Shown here: piece after piece, positions 60,414 to 64,000 of the stretch
Layout of the letters: every line of letters begins with the position of its first letter
Position numbering within the stretch: position 1 is the first letter of the stretch
NCBI GenBank assembly: GCA_018261735.1
Contig: JAGTRM010000002.1
Span: 1-64,000 of the forward strand
DNA: 64,000 nt
Direction: 5' to 3'
From: Pseudomonadota bacterium
Lineage (GTDB): Bacteria; Pseudomonadota; Gammaproteobacteria; Burkholderiales; Chitinibacteraceae
Program-made: the position numbers and the translations under genes
The notes under the pieces: generated by a model
What the model was told of the DNA's origin: nothing
The model's database searches: none
What the model saw: only the letters and a program-made list of their open reading frames with translations

Positions 60414-60428
60414 GTTTCACGTGGAACG
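60413..60428. promoter_or_regulatory. parS-like site 4, at the parE start
   Basis: TGTTTCACGTGGAACG, 15/16 of TGTTYCACGTGRAACA, placed relative to the parE ATG exactly as site 3 is to parC. Confidence 0.75.
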
Positions 60429-60479
60429 AGTAGAGTTGCCGGGGAGTCTAGCAAAAGCAACGCCGCACTGCGAAGCCTA

Positions 60480-61793
60480 TTACGTTGTTCCAAGCGATCT
60501 GCGATATTGAATGGCTTCGGCAATATGATGATTCTGGATCTGCTCGGCTGCGGCCAGATCCGCGATCGTGCGCGCAACGCGCAGGATACGGTGACTGGCC
60601 CGCGCCGACAAACCCAGTTTGCTGATGGCATTTTGCAGCAAAGTCCGGGCACTCTCATCCAGCGCACAATGCTGGTCGATACCTGAGGGCATCAGCATCT
60701 GGTTGGCGACACCTTGCCGCGACAGTTGCCGTTCGCGTGCAAACGTGGCCCGTTCGCGGATCACGGCAGAAGGCTCGCCATCGGCACACGCCAGCAAGGT
60801 GGCCTCGGGAACGGCCGGCACTTCCACAACCAGATCGATGCGGTCGAGCAGCGGGCCGGAAATTTTGCTGCGATAGCGGCTGACTTGATCGGGCGAGCAA
60901 CGGCAGGCATGCCGGGTGTGTCCCAGATAGCCGCACGGGCAAGGATTCATCGCGGCAATCAGCTGGAAGCGGGCAGGGAACTCGGCCTGGCGGGCTGCAC
61001 GCGAAATCAGGATGCGGCCGGATTCGAGCGGCTCGCGCAACACCTCCAGCACTTTCCGATCGAACTCCGGCAGTTCATCCAGGAAAAGGACGCCGTGATG
61101 GGCCAGCGAAATTTCGCCGGGTTGCGGGTTCCCGCCGCCGCCAACCAATGCTACGCTCGATGCGGTATGGTGCGGTGCCCGAAAGGGACGCAGGCTGAAT
61201 TGCGCGATATTGAGCCCGGCGGAACCCAGCGACTGCACGGTGGCCGCCTCCAGCGCCTCGCTCGGCGTCATGGGCGGCAACAGGCCGGGCAAGCGTTGCG
61301 CCAGCATGGATTTGCCGGTGCCGGGCGGGCCGATCAGCAGCAACGAATGTCCCCCGGCTGCGGCAATTTCCAAGGCCCGCTTGGCCTGCTGCTGGCCGCG
61401 TACCTCGGCCAGATCGGGCAAGGCTTGGGTCTGGGTGCAAACCAGCGCCTCGGCACGGGGCAGGGCGGTACTCCCCATCAAGTGACGGCATACGGCCAGC
61501 AGGCTGTCTGCCGCCAAGACATGGGTTTCGGCAATCAGTGCCGCCTCGGGCGCGCTGGCTGCACTGATGATCAGCTTGTGCCGGGCAGCGTTGCAGGCCA
61601 CGGCGAGTGCCAAAGCGCCGCGAATGGCGCGCAATTCACCGGTAAGACCGAGTTCACCGGCAAACTCCCATTCGCTGATACGCTCGGCGGGAATTTGTCC
61701 ACTGGCGGCCAGGATACCGATGGCGATGGGCAAATCAAAATGGCCGGCGGATTTGGGCAGGTCGGCCGGCGCCAGGTTGATCGTGATGCGGAG
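60480..61793 (-). pseudogene. comM: comM (yifB) remnant, 5' end replaced by inserted DNA
   Basis: A 437-codon open frame of the Mg-chelatase-like AAA+ ATPase needed for branch migration in natural transformation. Walker A LLIGPPGTGKSMLAQRLPG, GVLFLDELPEFDRKVLEVLR and the Cys motif CPCGYLGHTRHACRC are intact. Homology runs upstream to RITINLAPADLPKSAGHFDLP, which normally sits ~65-75 residues inside the protein. Directly before it an in-frame TAA (61794-61796) appears and the DNA becomes AT-rich and unrelated. The N-terminal domain is therefore lost; translation could only start at internal codons such as TTG 61733. Confidence 0.88.
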
Positions 61794-62093
61794 TTACATC
61801 CAAGTCTGTCCATAATGGACAGAGTGGTTTTCCACTAAATCAACAACATAACGATTTTTTGCCTGTCCATCAAATATCGCTAATCGATGGACAAGACTAG
61901 CCTGTTTTGTCCATTTTTCTGGCAACCTTTTTCAGGATAGGGGTTTGTATCCAGAGGAGTTGCGGGCTGACATATGTCAATTGGATACAGTGCTCAATAC
62001 TGAACGATATCAGCCTATTCGAACCTGTGATTGACTAACACTGCAACGAGCATGAAGCCGGTGTCCTAGTTCTGCTCTCAATACAAATTCAGC
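61794..62093. mobile_element. Left edge of an inserted element in comM; repeat-rich, no gene
   Basis: 300 AT-rich bp. The heptamer TGTCCAT occurs five times on both strands within 107 bp: 61808-61814 and 61815-61821 (together a perfect 19-bp palindrome at 61805-61823), 61864-61870, 61887-61893 and 61908-61914. Further inverted repeats: TGTATCCA/TGGATACA (61946-61953, 61982-61989) flanking GACATATGTC (61969-61978). Clustered repeats at an insertion edge suggest recombinase or transposase binding sites, but no transposase or integrase is visible in the window. Confidence 0.65.
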
Positions 62094-62366
62094 CTACTCA
62101 CCTGTCATCATCTGCTGATTGAGGGTGACTTCATATTCAGTAAAGAGAGCGCCTGGGGAGCAGGATAGCGCGTTGGAAAGCCTTAGAATGTTAAGTAAAG
62201 CAACATTTCGCTGGCCACGCTCAACGCCTCCTAGATAGCTGCGCGCAAGCCCGCTTTCCAATGCCAATTTTTCTTGCGACCAACCCCGACTCTTCCGAAG
62301 TTCTGCCAACCGGCGGCCGAACTTGCGCAGTTCTGCTTCTTGATCCTGTGTGAGTGTTGGTTTCAT
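62094..62366 (-). CDS. XRE-family helix-turn-helix regulator
   Basis: 90 aa single-domain DNA-binding protein: FGRRLAELRKSRGWSQEKLALESGLARSYLGGVERGQRNVAL is a complete Xre/Cro HTH with ~25 further residues. ATG 62366 is one codon inside a GTG-initiated frame. Divergent from the next gene across ~85 bp. Such small regulators often control island or restriction-modification genes. Confidence 0.88.
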   Translation of the reverse strand: MKPTLTQDQEAELRKFGRRLAELRKSRGWSQEKLALESGLARSYLGGVERGQRNVALLNILRLSNALSCSPGALFTEYEVTLNQQMMTGE

Positions 62367-62450
62367 CACAGAATCATAAAAACTCGACTACTTTACGGCC
62401 ACGCTCTATAAGTGACAAAATGGTGCTTATTGCCTATATTTCTGTCATTT

Positions 62451-63623
62451 ATGAAGCAGGATTCCCTCATACAAACCAAATCTGCTCTCGCACATCTTGA
62501 TGCAAGGTCGCAGCAAAATCTCATAGAACGTTACTATGCTGGAGAAAAGGTCGCCGACCTCATTCGGGAATTCCGTGTTGATTGTTTACCAGGAAAATTG
62601 TGGCGCCTCTTCCCGCCTGAAGCGACAGGTCGTGTGTGTCCTGCATGTGGAGCAGCACTGATTCAGCCCAGAACAACGCGAAGTTGGAGTAAATGGCAAA
62701 AAAAGCCATTCATTTGTTGTTCTATCTGCGAACACGAAGAAAAACCAAATTGTGCATGTAAAAATTGTGTTGGATTCCGTCAGTGCTGGGCGGAGGTCAT
62801 GGCCTATGACGAACAGGATGTGATTGCCGACAATAGGGATAGTCCGTGGCGCGATAGAGAGACAAACATTGAGCCCTCGCATCTGACCGTTGAATCTGCA
62901 GTTACAATTTTAAGTCTTGTCCGTAGCAGTGGATGGATTGGTGAGCGAGAAGTTGGAGAATTACGAAAGTCAGCTATTCCAATGACCCCACAGCAGATTG
63001 ATATGTACGGCAAATGTATTGATACATTGCTCAGCAGTCATCTTGTCGTGCCGGGCGCGTCATCTGAAGCATTCCGACACCATAATAGATATGACTCTGA
63101 GTGGTATTTAAGCGCAGTCAAGTGGATTTTACTGATGCCAAATCCACAAAAATTTATCCATCAGCTTGAAGTTTTAGCGGCATCACCCATGGATTGGCCA
63201 GATGGTTGGTATGAAGGACTAATGTCCATCTGGAGACAATTAGCGAAAGCTGAATGTTTGGAGTTTTGTTACCACTGCTTGTCAGAACGAAATTTACCAA
63301 GACCCACAGATGTTGCGTTGTCGGTACTAATTGACAATTTGCTTCGCAATTACTCAGTTTCGCAGTGCTATCAACTTATCTGGTCTAGCGCTGCCGATGC
63401 AACTGATTTCATGGTGCGTAAAGCAACCACATCTCAGCATGCAGCCAATTACTTTGTTGGTGCTTGCCAGCGAAAGGCAGACCGTGTGCATGCCGCAGGT
63501 TGGGTAATTAAGGGCTTCCGACGCAATTATCATTTAGCACGTTCACAAGTTAGTTACGTGCTGCATGATGTTTTTCTGAGGCATGGTGATGCCGGATTTA
63601 CCTCTACTGTTCCTACACCATGA
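62451..63623 (+). CDS. Unknown Cys-rich island protein
   Basis: 390 aa from ATG 62451 (GTG 62412 possible; no clear Shine-Dalgarno). Residues ~10-55 could form an HTH-like helical region (NLIERYYAGEKVADLIREF). Residues ~58-110 carry eight Cys in C-x2-C, CC-x2-C and C-x-C-x2-C patterns (CPACGA, CCSICEHEEKPNCACKNC), probably zinc-binding. The remaining ~280 residues are mostly helical, without recognisable catalytic motifs. I do not recognise the family. Codon use and AT content differ from the core genes. Confidence 0.7.
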   Translation: MKQDSLIQTKSALAHLDARSQQNLIERYYAGEKVADLIREFRVDCLPGKLWRLFPPEATGRVCPACGAALIQPRTTRSWSKWQKKPFICCSICEHEEKPNCACKNCVGFRQCWAEVMAYDEQDVIADNRDSPWRDRETNIEPSHLTVESAVTILSLVRSSGWIGEREVGELRKSAIPMTPQQIDMYGKCIDTLLSSHLVVPGASSEAFRHHNRYDSEWYLSAVKWILLMPNPQKFIHQLEVLAASPMDWPDGWYEGLMSIWRQLAKAECLEFCYHCLSERNLPRPTDVALSVLIDNLLRNYSVSQCYQLIWSSAADATDFMVRKATTSQHAANYFVGACQRKADRVHAAGWVIKGFRRNYHLARSQVSYVLHDVFLRHGDAGFTSTVPTP

Positions 63624-63667
63624 ATTGGTCGGTATCAGCGCTATAGCTTTGATGAGGAGCTTATCAA

Positions 63668-64000
63668 TTGGGTACCGTATTCCTATTCTTAGATTTTGAT
63701 GGTGTGCTACATCCCGTTGGGACACCAGCGTTGGCAGAAGACTTCACGTTACTGGATAACCCTGAATTATTCTGTTTCCTGTCAATTCTTGAGGAAATTC
63801 TGGCGCCATACTCAAATGTGCGAATTATCGTTTCGTCAGATTGGCGCCGTTTATTTGATGATGAAACACTAATCCGCCTTCTTGGCGGCCTTGGTCCTCG
63901 ATTCGAAGGAATTGTCGAGTGCTATAACCAGGTTCGTGCGACCGAAATTAGCCATGAAGCTCAACGGCGTAGCTTATCGTATTGGATCGCGTTGGATGAC
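63668..64000 (+). CDS. HAD-like phosphatase, RNA-repair-associated type (5' part only)
   Basis: 111 codons in the window; the gene runs past the right edge. TTG start 63668 with GAGGAG 8 nt upstream, 44 nt after the Cys-rich gene. Motif I FLFLDFDGVLHP (DxD), motif II Ser in IIVSSDWRR and a late acidic IALDD match the HAD domain found in 'Swiss Army Knife' RNA-repair proteins and related stand-alone proteins. Enzymatic activity on nucleic-acid ends is inference from the family. Confidence 0.75.
   Translation, partial: MGTVFLFLDFDGVLHPVGTPALAEDFTLLDNPELFCFLSILEEILAPYSNVRIIVSSDWRRLFDDETLIRLLGGLGPRFEGIVECYNQVRATEISHEAQRRSLSYWIALDD

Noticed and set aside
60480..61733. Intact comM starting at TTG 61733
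   Set aside because: Homology continues upstream of that codon to an in-frame stop, so the frame is a truncated remnant, not a full gene.

Overview
The window is a chromosomal segment of a beta-proteobacterium. The gene set and gene orders (tolQRAB-pal-cpoB, ruvCAB, xerC-DUF484-dapF, zapA followed by 6S RNA and a 5-formyl-THF cyclo-ligase gene, a pilV/W/X/Y1/E minor-pilin operon, a Cys-poor DksA) fit Neisseriales-type beta-proteobacteria. The genus cannot be fixed from sequence alone. Most of the window is dense, GC-rich core genome. Two stretches are clearly AT-richer: about 42.3-50.6 kb (type IV minor pilins and PilY1) and 61.8-64.0 kb (the edge of an inserted island).

Layout. 0-0.6 kb: 3' end of a gene with a 23-unit in-frame 9-bp repeat. 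0.6-4.6 kb: ubiH-pepP and an HD-GYP gene. 4.7-8.4 kb: metH. 8.6-11.1 kb: qor, a YqiA-like esterase and a YfeX-type peroxidase, translationally coupled. 11.3-15.6 kb: a solute-binding lipoprotein, then a mannonate catabolic pair (uxuA and an SDR mannonate oxidoreductase) divergent from a FadR-type GntR regulator with a good candidate operator between them. 15.7-20.3 kb: fhs, bioA and an unrecognised 525-aa protein. 20.3-28.1 kb: xerC, DUF484, dapF, a CoA-binding protein, maf, proB, a split ThrE exporter, queC and queE. 28.2-33.0 kb: the Tol-Pal envelope operon. 33.1-36.2 kb: ruvB, ruvA, ruvC and a TonB/TolA-like protein. 36.3-42.1 kb: cytochrome c, dksA, a DAHP synthase, a PerM-like permease, FAU, 6S RNA, zapA, a small coiled-coil protein and the GTPase ylqF. 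42.4-50.5 kb: a redoxin, a TonB-like protein and the pilE-fimT-pilV-pilW-pilX-pilY1 operon. 50.7-55.4 kb: hemL, a CYTH protein, an M48 lipoprotein, thiD-thiE and DUF1993. 55.4-60.4 kb: parC, a nucleoside 2-deoxyribosyltransferase and parE. 60.5-64.0 kb: comM broken near its 5' end by foreign DNA carrying an XRE regulator, a Cys-rich unknown protein and the start of a HAD phosphatase of the RNA-repair-associated type.

The most notable observations are four parS-like 16-mers (54.8, 55.7, 57.8 and 60.4 kb) around and inside the topoisomerase IV genes, two of which occupy the ribosome-binding regions of parC and parE, and the comM-disrupting island at the right edge with clustered TGTCCAT repeats at its border. 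Others are a G8 homopolymer at the start of the FAU gene that could switch its start codon, a 139-bp imperfect palindrome between convergent genes, and a clear 6S RNA with its own terminator. All calls were made by reading the sequence; no database search was run.
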